64,000 bases of DNA from Pyxicephalus adspersus (taxonomy: Eukaryota > Chordata > Amphibia > Anura > Pyxicephalidae), in assembly GCF_032062135.1 (NCBI RefSeq), contig NC_092859.1, forward strand, positions 106,225,117 through 106,289,116. Direction: 5' to 3'. Shown piece after piece: positions 1 to 10,676 of the stretch (the first letter of the stretch is position 1; each line of letters starts with the position of its first letter). Made by a program: the position numbers and the translations under genes. The notes below the pieces were generated by a model. That model worked only from the letters and a program-made list of their open reading frames with translations. It did no database searches and had not been told where the DNA came from.

Positions 1-440
1 TAGTTAGGAGGAATATGGTGAAAAGGTGAAAGGCATGATGATGCTTTAAGACAGTTCAGGATTTATTAAAAATTAAAGTGGGGATAACAAGATGATCTTC
101 CTTAGATAATCTCTGTGTATGCTGGAGGAGTTACATTACTAATAATTCTGTTTATCTTCCTTTTAATTCTATTAACTTCTGCTTGACATCAAGCCCAGAA
201 AAGAAAATATGTTAAATGAACTTTAATCCACTTCCAACTCAGTGTCTGAGTTTATAATTAATGGTTACTTGGCAATCCTATTCCTTTGCACCATAGATAT
301 TCATTCATATCTGTGAAGTATAAACTACTAAAGTCTACATAATGTAAGTGCACATTGTATTAAGTGTTTTCAGACAGACATGGCACCATTTTTGGTTTCA
401 ATGTACCATTGTTTGAATGCTTGCACCTCAAATGATGATG
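1..440. other. intergenic, no recognisable gene
   Basis: AT-rich sequence downstream of SEMA3A. I see no conserved exon, splice-flanked open frame or known repeat in it. Confidence 0.5.
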
Positions 441-474
441 AACTGCTTGCTTGCTGCCAGTAATTGGATTGGAA

Positions 475-620
475 TGGCTTTTGGACAGGGTCCTCTCCAC
501 CTCCTGTGTCATTGTTTCTATTTTGTCGGTCATTTGCAAGCCGTATTTTTTATACAAGAATGTGTAAATTGTTGGTGCTTTATAAATGCAGTTCAATAAA
601 TATAATAATAATAAAATCCC
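475..620 (+). repeat. short interspersed repeat, 3' part (copy 1)
   Basis: This stretch carries the core seen in other copies in this window: a 'gggtcctctcc.cctcctgtgtca' block, then 'gtcatttgcaa', then 'ttggtgctttataaat', and an AT-rich tail of ATA/AAT triplets. Related copies lie at 4975-5140 (minus), 19436-19593 and 60267-60415. The pattern is typical of an abundant frog short interspersed repeat. The 5' part is diverged or missing. Confidence 0.7.
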
Positions 621-695
621 TTGTATTCAGGAACATCCTCCAACCTATACTTATAAATATACAAAGGATTTTATTGTTATTAATATTATTTATTA

Positions 696-962
696 NNNNN
701 NNNNNNNNNNNNNNNNNNNNNNNNNNNNNNNNNNNNNNNNNNNNNNNNNNNNNNNNNNNNNNNNNNNNNNNNNNNNNNNNNNNNNNNNNNNNNNNNNNNN
801 NNNNNNNNNNNNNNNNNNNNNNNNNNNNNNNNNNNNNNNNNNNNNNNNNNNNNNNNNNNNNNNNNNNNNNNNNNNNNNNNNNNNNNNNNNNNNNNNNNNN
901 NNNNNNNNNNNNNNNNNNNNNNNNNNNNNNNNNNNNNNNNNNNNNNNNNNNNNNNNNNNNNN
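696..962. other. assembly gap (267 N)
   Basis: Run of N. It follows a TTATTATT-type tail of a short interspersed repeat, so the gap probably sits in or beside a low-complexity tract. Confidence 0.99.
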
Positions 963-1388
963 ATACCACACTGGCCCTATTACCACTCCCAATATCCTAG
1001 AACATATATACCTGTATCATTTTAACCCATTACTATTCTTAACAGCTGCAAACCGTTCCCTACCATTTCCTGAGGTCTGCCACACCTCTGGCACCTCCCT
1101 TCAAACAGTCAGAACATTTTGTTGTTTTTCTGGACTTTCTTTGCTGCAAAGGTTCTTTAAAGTAATCATTTGGCCTGTCCTGTTTTAATACTTCAAAAGG
1201 ATTAAGGCAGCTTCACAACAGCAAAAACAAATGGTATGAAATGAGTTTTAGAGACCAACTGAGATCTACAGATTAACCAAGAGTATAATCGTAATACAGT
1301 ACTGAATCACCTAAAGAGGATGGCCTTTGTTCGTGGCAATAGAAAGAAGAATAGGGCAGCTGATATTGACATTGCAGAACATTGCCTG
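963..1388. other. intergenic, no recognisable gene
   Basis: AT-rich sequence between the gap and the L1 target site. No conserved exon or known repeat was recognised. Confidence 0.5.
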
Positions 1389-1403
1389 CCTGACAGGATT
1401 TTG
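1389..1403 (+). repeat. L1 target-site duplication, copy 1
   Basis: The 15-mer cctgacaggattttg occurs here and again exactly at 2267-2281, on either side of the L1 fragment. Confidence 0.85.
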
Positions 1404-2266
1404 GTTCCAATAGTTTTTTATTAAAGATTTTTAAACAAATTTTTACATAACAAAAATAGAGATACAGTACAATGTGGATAATAATAGTTATAGCACAATA
1501 CAAAACATACAAAAGCAAAATTTCCCTTCAAACAAAAAAAGGAAACAATACCAATACAAATAAATTAAAAGAAGACAGGAGGGGAAATAGGATGAGATTC
1601 CCATTTGTTCATCAACTGCTTTAAATGGAGAAATAAAGGAGGGAAATTAGTGGGTAATAATGTATATTTGTTGGTCAAAAAAATACCTAGGTACTCCAGA
1701 TGGGATGGGGCCCACCTAGAAGGGAATTCCTCTTTAAGGGTAGTACACAGCTGTTTAGATAAAGTCACATTTAAAGCCACCGACTTCTGTTCATTTACCA
1801 CTAAATAGGAAACTCTGGCAAACATCTTAAGCACACGGGTCAAATTGGGTAGTGAAATTCTCAACTGAGTAATAGAAGATCGTTTGCAAATAGATTTAGT
1901 TTGTAAGATGAATCTACTATTGGGATGCCCCGAATATCGGGGGTTTTCTCTAAGTAGACATGCTAAGTAGACATGCTCCATGGCCAAGATAAATAAAATG
2001 GGAGACAATGGATACCCTTGTCTTGTTCCTCGGAATATAAAAAAAGGCTCAGAGAAATAGGACAGGTAGCGGACTTGCGCAAAGTTAATAGCATGATGGA
2101 AACTTTTTCACGGTGTGCTTATTCAATGAGACTATCAAAAGCTTGTCTAAAAGGGACAAAACCTACTTGATCTATATGGATCTTTGAGTCTGTTCGCCAA
2201 TATGTTTGTCAATATTGTTTAATCAATATTTAGCAGGGATATCGGTTCTAAAGTTATGTGGGTCCA
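1404..2266 (-). mobile_element. 5'-truncated L1 (Tx1-like) non-LTR retrotransposon
   Basis: Read on the minus strand, the region around 2030-1980 encodes an FRGTRQGYPLSP-type block, the conserved reverse-transcriptase segment just before the YADD box. It is followed by RVSYLVVNEQKS and HLEYLGIFLT, both typical of vertebrate L1 reverse transcriptases. The longest open stretch is 1565-2008. Upstream (2050-2260) the frame is shifted but an IDQVGFVP-like segment can still be read. A run ending in AATAAAAAA near 1413-1425 would be the element's 3' end. A perfect 15-bp duplication brackets the fragment, which marks one 5'-truncated insertion. The YADD box appears deleted or disrupted and the copy is dead. 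Confidence 0.85.
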
Positions 2267-2281
2267 CCTGACAGGATTTTG
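2267..2281 (+). repeat. L1 target-site duplication, copy 2
   Basis: Perfect second copy of cctgacaggattttg. Removing 1404-2281 would restore an uninterrupted host site. Confidence 0.85.
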
Positions 2282-3257
2282 AAACTTGTTCTGCGTATAC
2301 TTTGCCATCGAGTCAGTAAATCTCAGCCAGTTGTACTTTATTCATTGTCAGAAGGTCATATATAACTACATAACTAGTTATATAAAGGTTGATTTACTAT
2401 AGAAGTCCAGAATCAATATACACTAAATTGTGTGACTATTTATGGCTATTCATCATGTGCAGATAAAGTGAATATCTGCAGTAAGTTTCACACATTTTAT
2501 TGTATGAATATTCTTACATCTTCAGTAAATCATCATGTCTACTTAACTGCTTTACATAAATTTATAATGTTAGAAGTCTGGCCTTCAATACCCATTAAAC
2601 ATAAGAATTTGCAGATTAGAATCAAATTACTAAACTGCAGCAAAGGAGGTGTTTGTGTGCAGTCAGTTCGATTTACCAGCAGGAAAATTACCAAGGAAAA
2701 ACATTTTTAGGAAAATGTTTTTTTTTCAAAACCTGGAAATGTCCTTGGAAATCAGTGGAGCTTGAAAGTCTGAAAACATTTCTTATATTATGTTTTATCC
2801 ATACCTCTATAACATAAGTGTTCTCTCATGAATCACTGGTAAATCTTTTTGGTAACATTTATGTTTTGAATAGATTTATTGTACTTAGCATACCATTTAA
2901 ATTCAGTGCTGTGGTTATGACAAAAAATGACTTCTGAGTGTAATCTGGATATTTGTCCCTAAAGGGCACTGTAATTTACCAAAGTGAAAATATATATTAA
3001 ATTACCAGATTAAAAGGAAACACATATGGTGCTTAGTGAACTTTTGACACATTTCTGGCTAGAGGTGAACGTGGTTGAGATGCTTTCAAAGCCATAAATC
3101 CCTAAAGCTGACAAACTTCACAATATATTTCATTTTACTCCTTCTCATATGTTTGGTTAGAGTTTCTATATGGTATACAATTCCTTTCAGTTTATGTTAG
3201 CTTGTGAAATGAAAGCTTATACTTTTGGAAAGTAAAATATGCATTATACAGTAGATC

Positions 3258-3302
<45 letters not shown>

Positions 3303-3539
3303 TGTCCAAGGGTTGGACTCCCTTTGACCTTCAGAATTGTCATAGTTTGTATTGGCATAGATAAAATGTGGCGCTGGAAACATGACTGTGGTATAACAGA
3401 CTAGCAGACCCCCTCTCAGCCATTCCCCACAACAACCCCAATGAAACAGGCACCAGTTCATGGTTAATAACAAGGTAACCCTTTAACTAATAAATAACAG
3501 AGGATACCCACACTGACATAAAGGTAAAACCTCCCAGTT
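2282..3539. other. intergenic, contains an (AT)n tract
   Basis: AT-rich sequence with a dinucleotide (AT)n array at about 3260-3295 followed by a short (CA)n. The small open frames have no recognisable similarity. Confidence 0.5.
3260..3302. repeat. (AT)n(AC)n microsatellite
   Basis: About 18 AT repeats running into a short ACACAC tract. Confidence 0.95.
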
Positions 3540-4267
3540 TGCAGATCCATGAAGGCATCCACCACACCTGTGCCATCATGACATTACTATCCTTCCTCAA
3601 GGATTTGGGCCAAATTTACATCCATGATGCATATCTAACATTTCACCATATTCTTAAGGTGCTCTATTGGGATGAGATCTGGTAATTTGAGCACATTAAA
3701 CTTATTGGAGATGAAACCAACTGGAAAAGCCATCAGAAGATTAGTACATTGAGATCATAGTGATGGACATGGTCAACCGGCTGCTGTAGCCCATCTGCTT
3801 GAAGATTGGCATGTTATAAATTTAAAGATGCTCTTCTGCATACTTTGGTTGTAACAAGTGTTTGTTTGAGTTACTGTTAGCTTTTGGCTGGAACCATGCT
3901 GGCCATTCTTCCATGATCTCTGACTTCCACCAGCCATTTTTTGCAAGAGTACTGTTGCTCACTGGATTTTACCTTCTTTGGACCATTAGTGGAAAACCCT
4001 AGAGATGTTTGTGCATGAAGGTCCCAGCAGATGCGCATTTCTGAAATAGGCAGACCTGCCTGCCTGGCAATACCAACGGCCACAAGTTATGATCAAAGTC
4101 ACCTAAATCACATTTCTTTACCGTTCTGATGCTCGGTTTGAACTTCGTTGTAACATTGTTTACATGCCTTAATGCATTGAGTTGCTGTCATTGGATTGAA
4201 TGATTAGACATTTTTGTTAACAAGCAGTCGAACAGGTGTACCTAATAAAACAACCAGTAAGTGTAAG
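3540..4267 (-). mobile_element. decayed Tc1-type DNA transposon (transposase N-terminal half)
   Basis: The right end reads aggtgtacctaataaaacaa..cagtaagtgta. It closely resembles the terminal inverted repeat of an abundant fish and frog Tc1 family (gtacctaataaagtggcc...). On the minus strand the segment below 4083 reads like the transposase N-terminal helix-turn-helix region (an AGLPISE motif, then NGPKK and VRDHGRMA), with stops and frame changes. The part at 3720-3790 also matches that family as I remember it. I cannot find the opposite terminal repeat, so the catalytic half is deleted or beyond recognition. It is an old, immobile copy. Confidence 0.75.
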
Positions 4268-4974
4268 TAATATGTACTGTGGAAACAATCAAACAGTTTA
4301 ATATCACTTAAAATAGATTATTAGCTAATTATGAAAATTTTCATTGTGACTACCTACAATTCTAATGCAAAAGGTAATATGTTAGCGCTTTAAAAATGCT
4401 TTTTTAACAATAACAATACCTAGGTACTTTTGTCAAACAGGTTAATAAATAATACAAAACAGTGCTAATTATAAATTTGCTAGTTCCTTTAATTGACATA
4501 GTTTTTTCAAAGATATGCAGTCTCACGTGGACGATTTCAGATTCTCCACACCCTAAATGTGCACAGACCTCACATGATGGAAAATAGCCTTTTCTTTGCC
4601 TCATTGCAAAGCTTTTTGCTAAATAAAGGACATCTCTTTATGGTCACTTTATGGTCTGTAAAAACAAACATATACAGGACCACCATTAATCTTGCCCCTG
4701 CTATACACTAATGTGTAAAGCAGAAATGAAGAGGATGTTTTTCCGGATGAGCACCTTACTGACCCTAACAATAACAAATGCTAAAACAGGTTGTGTCCTA
4801 CAGATGACTAGCAAGACTAAAGCTGGGCAGCCTACCCCTGGGCCAATATTTTGTGCTGTACTTAGTGCCATATACACAGAACAGTAATCTGTTTTAAGTT
4901 CTGCAAGGTGATGGCCTCTCAATTAGCATTTACAAAGATAAGGTCTCAAATATGCAGCGAGCATCAATGCAGTA
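4268..4974. other. intergenic, no recognisable gene
   Basis: AT-rich sequence with only short uninformative open frames. Confidence 0.5.
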
Positions 4975-5140
4975 AAAATAATAATATTAATAATAAAAGT
5001 ATTAGTAAAAGTATTTAAATAGTGCTAACATATTATCCAGCACTGTACATTAAAAAGGGGTTTAAAATGACAGACAGATACAGACAGTGACACAGGAAGA
5101 TCCTGCCCATAAAAGCTTACAATCTAAGCGGTGGGGTCTA
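4975..5140 (-). repeat. short interspersed repeat (copy 2, reversed)
   Basis: This is the reverse complement of the repeat at 60267-60415. It has an AAT-rich tail, then 'gtgctaacatattatccagcactgtac', then 'gacagtgacacaggaagatcctgccc' and 'gcttacaatctaag'. The order of blocks shows it is inserted on the minus strand. Confidence 0.8.
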
Positions 5141-7969
5141 TGTAGAAAAAGCCCCCTGTGTACATTTTTAGATTTTTTTAGGTAGATAGGAGATAAAATC
5201 ACAATACTCACAAATGCCAGCATGGATCGGAGGGGCACTTTTTCGCAGTTTCCAGCAGCTCTGCTGGAGTTTGAGGTAACATTAAACACATATTAACTGA
5301 TGTTGACTGGTATTTTAAATGCAAATGGAAACCAACAACTAAAACAAACATCTTCCAAATGAAACCAGTTAGATTGTCATGAATAAAGAACATCCAAGCC
5401 CCGTGTAATGTGTTGGAACTGTTACTGCAATAGCATTCAGTGATCTCTCAGGTATAAATGAAATCCACGATCCAGGGTTATAATCACATCATTCTTCCAT
5501 GGTTTGTTCTATGAATACTTGATGCCAAGGTAAGTTTGTTTAAACTGGCAGCACAATACACTACAGTTTAGAAACAGGATATCTGTTTCCATTTAGAAGA
5601 ATATTCTTCTTCATAGTTAAATACCTTTATTCTAGGATTTGGAGGAAGTCTGCTAAGGATGGCTTATGTGAGTATTTATTTCATGAAAGATGCATGGAGT
5701 GTAGTAATATACTCTGACAAGCATGAAGGGGCCCATTTGAAGTAATGTTGAATTAGCTTAAATCTTCCAAGAAGTTTATCAGATTTAGCACTTTTTACTG
5801 ATTATTAGGGTTCATATTACCGATCACAATTTAAATTAGATTATGACCTTGTTAATACATTTCATACTTAATAATTTAAAGCAGCAAAATATTTATTAGA
5901 TCAAGTAAGTTTTTTTAAATGCCCTGATCAATATCAGTAAATACAGGTATAAAAAGGTATATGTTATAGCATTTGAAGATGGAAACTGGAAATCATAGAA
6001 AAATTAACATTACCGAATGGCAGGCATGGTGAGGTTTAGTTAATATCCTTTGACATTTGCCAAACCCCCACCACCCTCCAATGGTATTATTAGCCTTCTG
6101 TTCACCAATACCTGACTTCCAGCCGATAGCAATTGGTAAGGTAAACATCAGCTGGTTGTTACTTTGTTACGACTATTTTGAAGTGTGTCTGCTTGAAGTT
6201 AAAAGAAAGGAGCCGCACCGGAGCCCTTGTTAAAGTTTGATTGAATAGGTTTGACTGTTCATATTAAACAAATTTAAATAAATTATATAGTAAGCCAAAC
6301 CTAGACATGTTCCCCAAACAATACTCTGGGACCAGAAGTGGAGGAAAATTTTCCCAGTGGTACGTAGACAGCAGAAAATAACATGGCTGGAGTTTTAAAA
6401 TAAATAAATAAAAGTTTACACCTTAATACAATGTGGGTATACTTATTTCAAAATGATAAAAAAGTGCTTAAATAAGTTCTGTTTTTTTCTGTTTGCATTC
6501 TTAGTTACAGTCAGAATATGGTAATGGAATATTTGTCATTATGGACTTCATTAAAATCTCACAAATACATTCCTAAGTAATACAGTATATTCTGTGTTTT
6601 ACATAACAGAATCCAGAAGTAAGCAGATACCTTATATTTCTGTTTAAAACAAATGCAGTTCATGTATTATGGTCATTTTATTACACTCTGATTGGAAATA
6701 CAGCTAAGGATTTCTTATCCCATAATGTATAACTCCTGTCAACACATTTTATTTAGATTTATATAAAGTGGAGAAGAGTTAGAATATATTTCAGATTGTA
6801 ATACTTAATGTCTGTGTCTTTGTCCAGGATGATTCACCTTCCCTGACTTTCAATATTCACTTTGTATGACTATTCAGACCAAAGCTGACTGATATTAGAA
6901 CAAAAAAACTATATATTTGTCCCATTAATAAATTTGTGGATTTTTTGGAAAAAATCAAATTCCCTCTCTGCAGTAGTGTACCAAGGGCAGAGCAATAGCG
7001 GCTTGTAACAACTTGTCCTAGGAGCAGGCGATAATGGAACACATCATGCAGACCATGTGGGTGGATTGATCTCTTGTCCAATGGTGCATACAATGTTCAG
7101 TGATGGAAGCACTCAGCAGTGTCAGACACAGGACCAGTGAAGAGCATCCATTTGTCTTTAACCTGATACTTACATCCATTAATGTAGGAGGCATTCTCAC
7201 TGACAAAATGTGAGGAATGTTCTTTCTATTGACCACTATTCTTCCTACTGTATTCTTCTCTTGAATGACAATGTGGCAGGCCATTATTTCCACTGCCACA
7301 GAAACACACAGATATTTTTTTCTGTAAAGGGGCAAATTCCAAAATGATGATTATAGGGGGCTCTCATTATAAAACAGGGAATGTGTCTGATTACGCTAGG
7401 AAAATTCAGTTTAATCTTTCTCAGTTTAATGTTCTCCATAGCATTTGACCCTAGCAGCAGCATCACAGTATAGCAGCCAATAACTGAAAAAAAAAACATC
7501 CAGCCACTTAGAATAAAAAGGGGCTAAAATTGAGCAGCTATAAAAACCTATTAACTAAAGGAGCTGAGAAATGAGTTATGCTGGATTTTTTAGTTTGTGG
7601 TTTATTTAAGGGAGACTGCCAATTTTTGCTGTTAACTCGTCCATATTGAATCTGCTTCTTTTATTTGGCAGCAAGACTGTCCATTAAAAAAACAAGAACA
7701 TTTAAGTGGACTGTTGTTCTGGCCACTGGTGTTTTATTGGCTTTCTTTGTTAGGAATGTATGTGTGATGTTGACACTGCCATGAAGCATTTTTGCCACAA
7801 ACCAGTTTTTACCCACTCATATATATTTATTTTATATGTAAAGGAAAAATGCCAGTTATAACCAGAAGTCTGCAATGCTTGAGCCTCTGATCATACCAGA
7901 AAAAGAACTGCTTCTGGCAAGTCTAAAAATTTCATCTAAAAAACTATATTAAATTGAAAATATTTAAAT
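5141..7969. other. intergenic, no recognisable gene
   Basis: AT-rich DNA. The open frames (for example 7018-7335 minus, about 105 codons) have composition expected by chance and no recognisable motif. No repeat boundary was identified. Confidence 0.45.
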
Positions 7970-8190
7970 GAGAGAAAAAGTGGAGATAGCGGATCTTTAT
8001 GGCAAAAAACAAATCTAACATGACATTAAACCTTTATTTCATTTACTAAAACATATACTTATTAGAAACATTATTTGTAAAAAAGGCCATGGAAATGTTA
8101 TTCATGACTTTATAAAAAACTCCCACATCTATAGAATCCAAAGTGTAGGTCAATACTGTACTTAAAGTCTCACCCGACGCGTTTCGCCCT
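7970..8190 (+). repeat. long inverted repeat, left arm
   Basis: It pairs with 8753-8975. The inner end reads cacccgacgcgtttcgccct, a CpG-rich motif that also occurs degraded at the inner end of the right arm and, reversed, near 43440. Confidence 0.9.
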
Positions 8191-8227
8191 AAACCTGCTT
8201 CCTTAGATGCACTCTGTCTGCTGTTAG

Positions 8228-8773
8228 ATGCACTCTGTCAGGCCTGTTGTAGCATATAGCTGCGCTAACCTGTGCTGGAGTGTGTTTTCGTCTGATTTAT
8301 TGTTGCTGATCCTGCCTGTTTCTGATCTTATATTAGATGTGATTGATGATCTTCAAGCACATATGGTTTCAAAGGAGCCTAAACTAATGAGAGCACTAAT
8401 ACCAGCACACAGAGTGCATCTAACAATCTTAGTAGCACATCTGAAAGGCGATGAAGAAGTTGAAAGGGCGTTCTTAGCATTACAACAAAGCAAGGAAAAA
8501 GAGAAACTACTGCAAGGTGAAACACTGAGACTAACACTTCATGGTATTGGACAGTTTAATAACCAAGTACTGTATATAAAGATTACAGAAAATGTACAAG
8601 AACTGCTCGTTCGAATTGCAGAAGAAGTGGCAGAATGTTTCATACGTAATGGTGTGGATCTTACTGGAACCAAAGATTTTAATCCGCACTTAACTTTCCT
8701 GAAGCTTACAAAGGCTCCATTTCTACGAAGAAAGGGTCTCAGAAATTCCCCGAGGGCAAAATGCGTCAGGTGA
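8228..8773 (+). CDS. AKAP7-like 2H phosphoesterase domain fragment
   Basis: This is an uninterrupted frame of 181 codons. From about codon 38 it resembles the central domain of AKAP7 gamma (and, less closely, LENG9). It has two HxT motifs, HLTIL at residues 64-68 and HLTFL at residues 154-158, 90 residues apart as expected for the 2H (LigT-like) fold that binds or cleaves nucleotides. A GIGQFNNQV segment between them matches the AKAP7 GIG.F.NQV strand. The first 37 or so codons look non-homologous. A ttatattag|atgtgat acceptor-like site at about 8336 suggests the real segment starts there. The frame ends in the right inverted repeat, so the domain's C-terminal third is missing. It could be a captured exon set or partial retrocopy. 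Expression is unknown. Confidence 0.72.
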   Translation: MHSVRPVVAYSCANLCWSVFSSDLLLLILPVSDLILDVIDDLQAHMVSKEPKLMRALIPAHRVHLTILVAHLKGDEEVERAFLALQQSKEKEKLLQGETLRLTLHGIGQFNNQVLYIKITENVQELLVRIAEEVAECFIRNGVDLTGTKDFNPHLTFLKLTKAPFLRRKGLRNSPRAKCVR

Positions 8774-8975
8774 GACTTTAGGTACAGTATTGACCTACAC
8801 TTTGGATTCTAAAGATGTGAGAGTATTTTATAAAGCCATGGATAACATTGCCATGTCCTTTTTTACAAATAATGTTTCTAATAAGTATATGTTTTAGTAA
8901 ATAAATAAAAGGTTTTATGTCATGTTAGATTTGTTTTCTGCCATAAAGAGCTGCTATCTCTCCACTTTTTCTCTC
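8753..8975 (-). repeat. long inverted repeat, right arm
   Basis: Reverse complement of 7970-8190. It contains cag|gtgaga at about 8767, a donor-like sequence that lies inside the repeat. Confidence 0.9.
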
Positions 8976-10676
8976 GTGTACTATTGGCTCGGCAACCACT
9001 TTAGTGGTATTTTGTAATCTTATCACTGCAGGACTGGCTTTCTGTCTTTCTGAAAACATTTAAAAACACACTATAGATATCTATATATAAAAACACTGGA
9101 ACGCCTTGTGGACAACGCACATCATTCAATGTGTGATCTTCTTGCTAATATCACTGTTAAATTTGCAGCTGGCAAGGTGTATACTGGTTGTCTAGAATGA
9201 CATAGCTGCATATCAATAGGAATCAAAACTCCAAAATCCAACCAATAGTCATTCCCACAAACTGTATTTTTTTATGTCCTTTTTTGAAATTCAGTAAATC
9301 CAATAAAAAAACAAAAAGGTAATAAAATCCTTAAGAACCTAATAGTTCAAAAACTCTACCAGTCAGTGGTATCCATTGATTTTCAGTTTTTATGAGTAGA
9401 ACCTCATGCACATAAAAGGTACAGATAAAATAAGCAGTATGCATCATGTGCTTGAATGTGTTTCCACAGCAGGCCTTTTCTCTATGTATTTCATCCACCC
9501 ATATGGAAGGGCTTTAGGTCTGCTTTTTTAGGAAGACAGTTGTAACTTTCTGCTGTGTAGGTGGATGTTATTTTTTTTTGATTTACCAGGGTATATGTAA
9601 ATGAAATGTGAACTAGCATATACTGTATGTATGAACTGGACTTGTAAATTGCCTGTAAGTTCCTACTTTATTTGGAGTTATACTAATATATCCCTGCCAA
9701 TCATGGACTGTTATTTGGCTGATAAGTAGGGATGAGGTTCAAAAATCAATTATCAGAGGGTCAAATACAAACATTAAATGTATACTGTTGGTTATTTTTG
9801 AGAACATATGAGGATGTTCATTGCAGGTGAAATTAAAAGAGGTTTGTAATTTAACAAACAGTCATGGATTATGGGGAGGGGGGAAGGTTCACCAGAATGA
9901 ACACATAAGGATAAGGACAAGGGACTAGGCCTTCAACGGCTAGGGAGAAGGAAACGGTCACACCCTACGGACACCCTAACGTAGCCCTGCCTTCTATCAG
10001 TATGAATATCCCCTGATGTTGGAAATACCATACACTGGAACCTAGGCCCTAGTTGCCCTGAATTACCCTAGGAATAGTGACTGGGCTTGAGACTACTGGT
10101 TCTTTCCCTGATGAAAGAACCAGCGTCTCCCCAGCGTCTCTCCACAAAACACCAAAAGCAGTTCAACTTATCCCAAATAGCAAATGGAGGAGCAGGAACC
10201 CTGAACAGGACAACACACCAGCTCTTCACATCCCAGAAGTGAATATCAACCACATAGCATGAAGTGTGAGGCCAGACTAAATGGAGGAGCAGTAATGACC
10301 ACCAGCTGCAGCTGATACAAGGGGTGTGGTCATTACAAACAACAACACAGAAACAAGTAAAAACAAAGAGACTGACAGATAACCTCACGTGTAGCTAGTC
10401 TCACAGATCTTCTAACCTCAGTCACGGAAGGGACCGTGACACAAACAGCTCCCAAATGTTTATCAGACAACTACCAGCCAATGGAAACTCTACCCGCTGT
10501 GTATATTTACACCTGCTTCAAGGCTTCTTGCTAACGTACAAGTTGTACCTGAAAACTCTGTTATTCTGTAACACCACATTATGCATTAAAACATACAACA
10601 TGAAATTTATTGCATTTCTACTTTTCTGTTTTATCAATGAGAAAATATTTAAAACAATAATTAGATTAAAATAAAT
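8976..10676. other. intergenic; probable unclassified repeat at 9870-10442
   Basis: From 9870 to 10442 the sequence is less AT-rich and ends in a small hairpin (gtcacgg..ccgtgac at 10421-10440), a kind of terminus I associate with interspersed frog repeats. Its class could not be determined. No conserved coding motif was seen in the open frames at 10068-10388. The rest is featureless. Confidence 0.4.

Larger units (their letters stand above)
7970..8975 (+). mobile_element. 1.0-kb unit with ~220-bp inverted repeats enclosing an AKAP7-like domain
   Basis: The left arm (7970-8190) and right arm (8753-8975) are reverse complements of each other at roughly 85-90% identity. Shared blocks include gagagaaaaagtgg at the outer ends, aacaaatctaacatgaca, ttactaaaacatatacttat, and aatccaaagtgtaggtcaat. 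The 560-bp interior holds an open frame for a 2H-phosphoesterase-like domain. The geometry is that of a non-autonomous DNA transposon or foldback element carrying captured gene sequence. I see no clear target-site duplication, so two insertions of one small element in opposite orientation around a gene fragment is the alternative. Confidence 0.75.

Noticed and set aside
464..1188. Long open frames spanning 696-962
   Set aside because: They are open only because the gap is read as unknown residues. The same applies to the frames across 17344-18102.
10068..10388. 106-codon minus-strand frame with hydrophobic, Cys-rich content
   Set aside because: Sits in a probable interspersed repeat and has no conserved motif.
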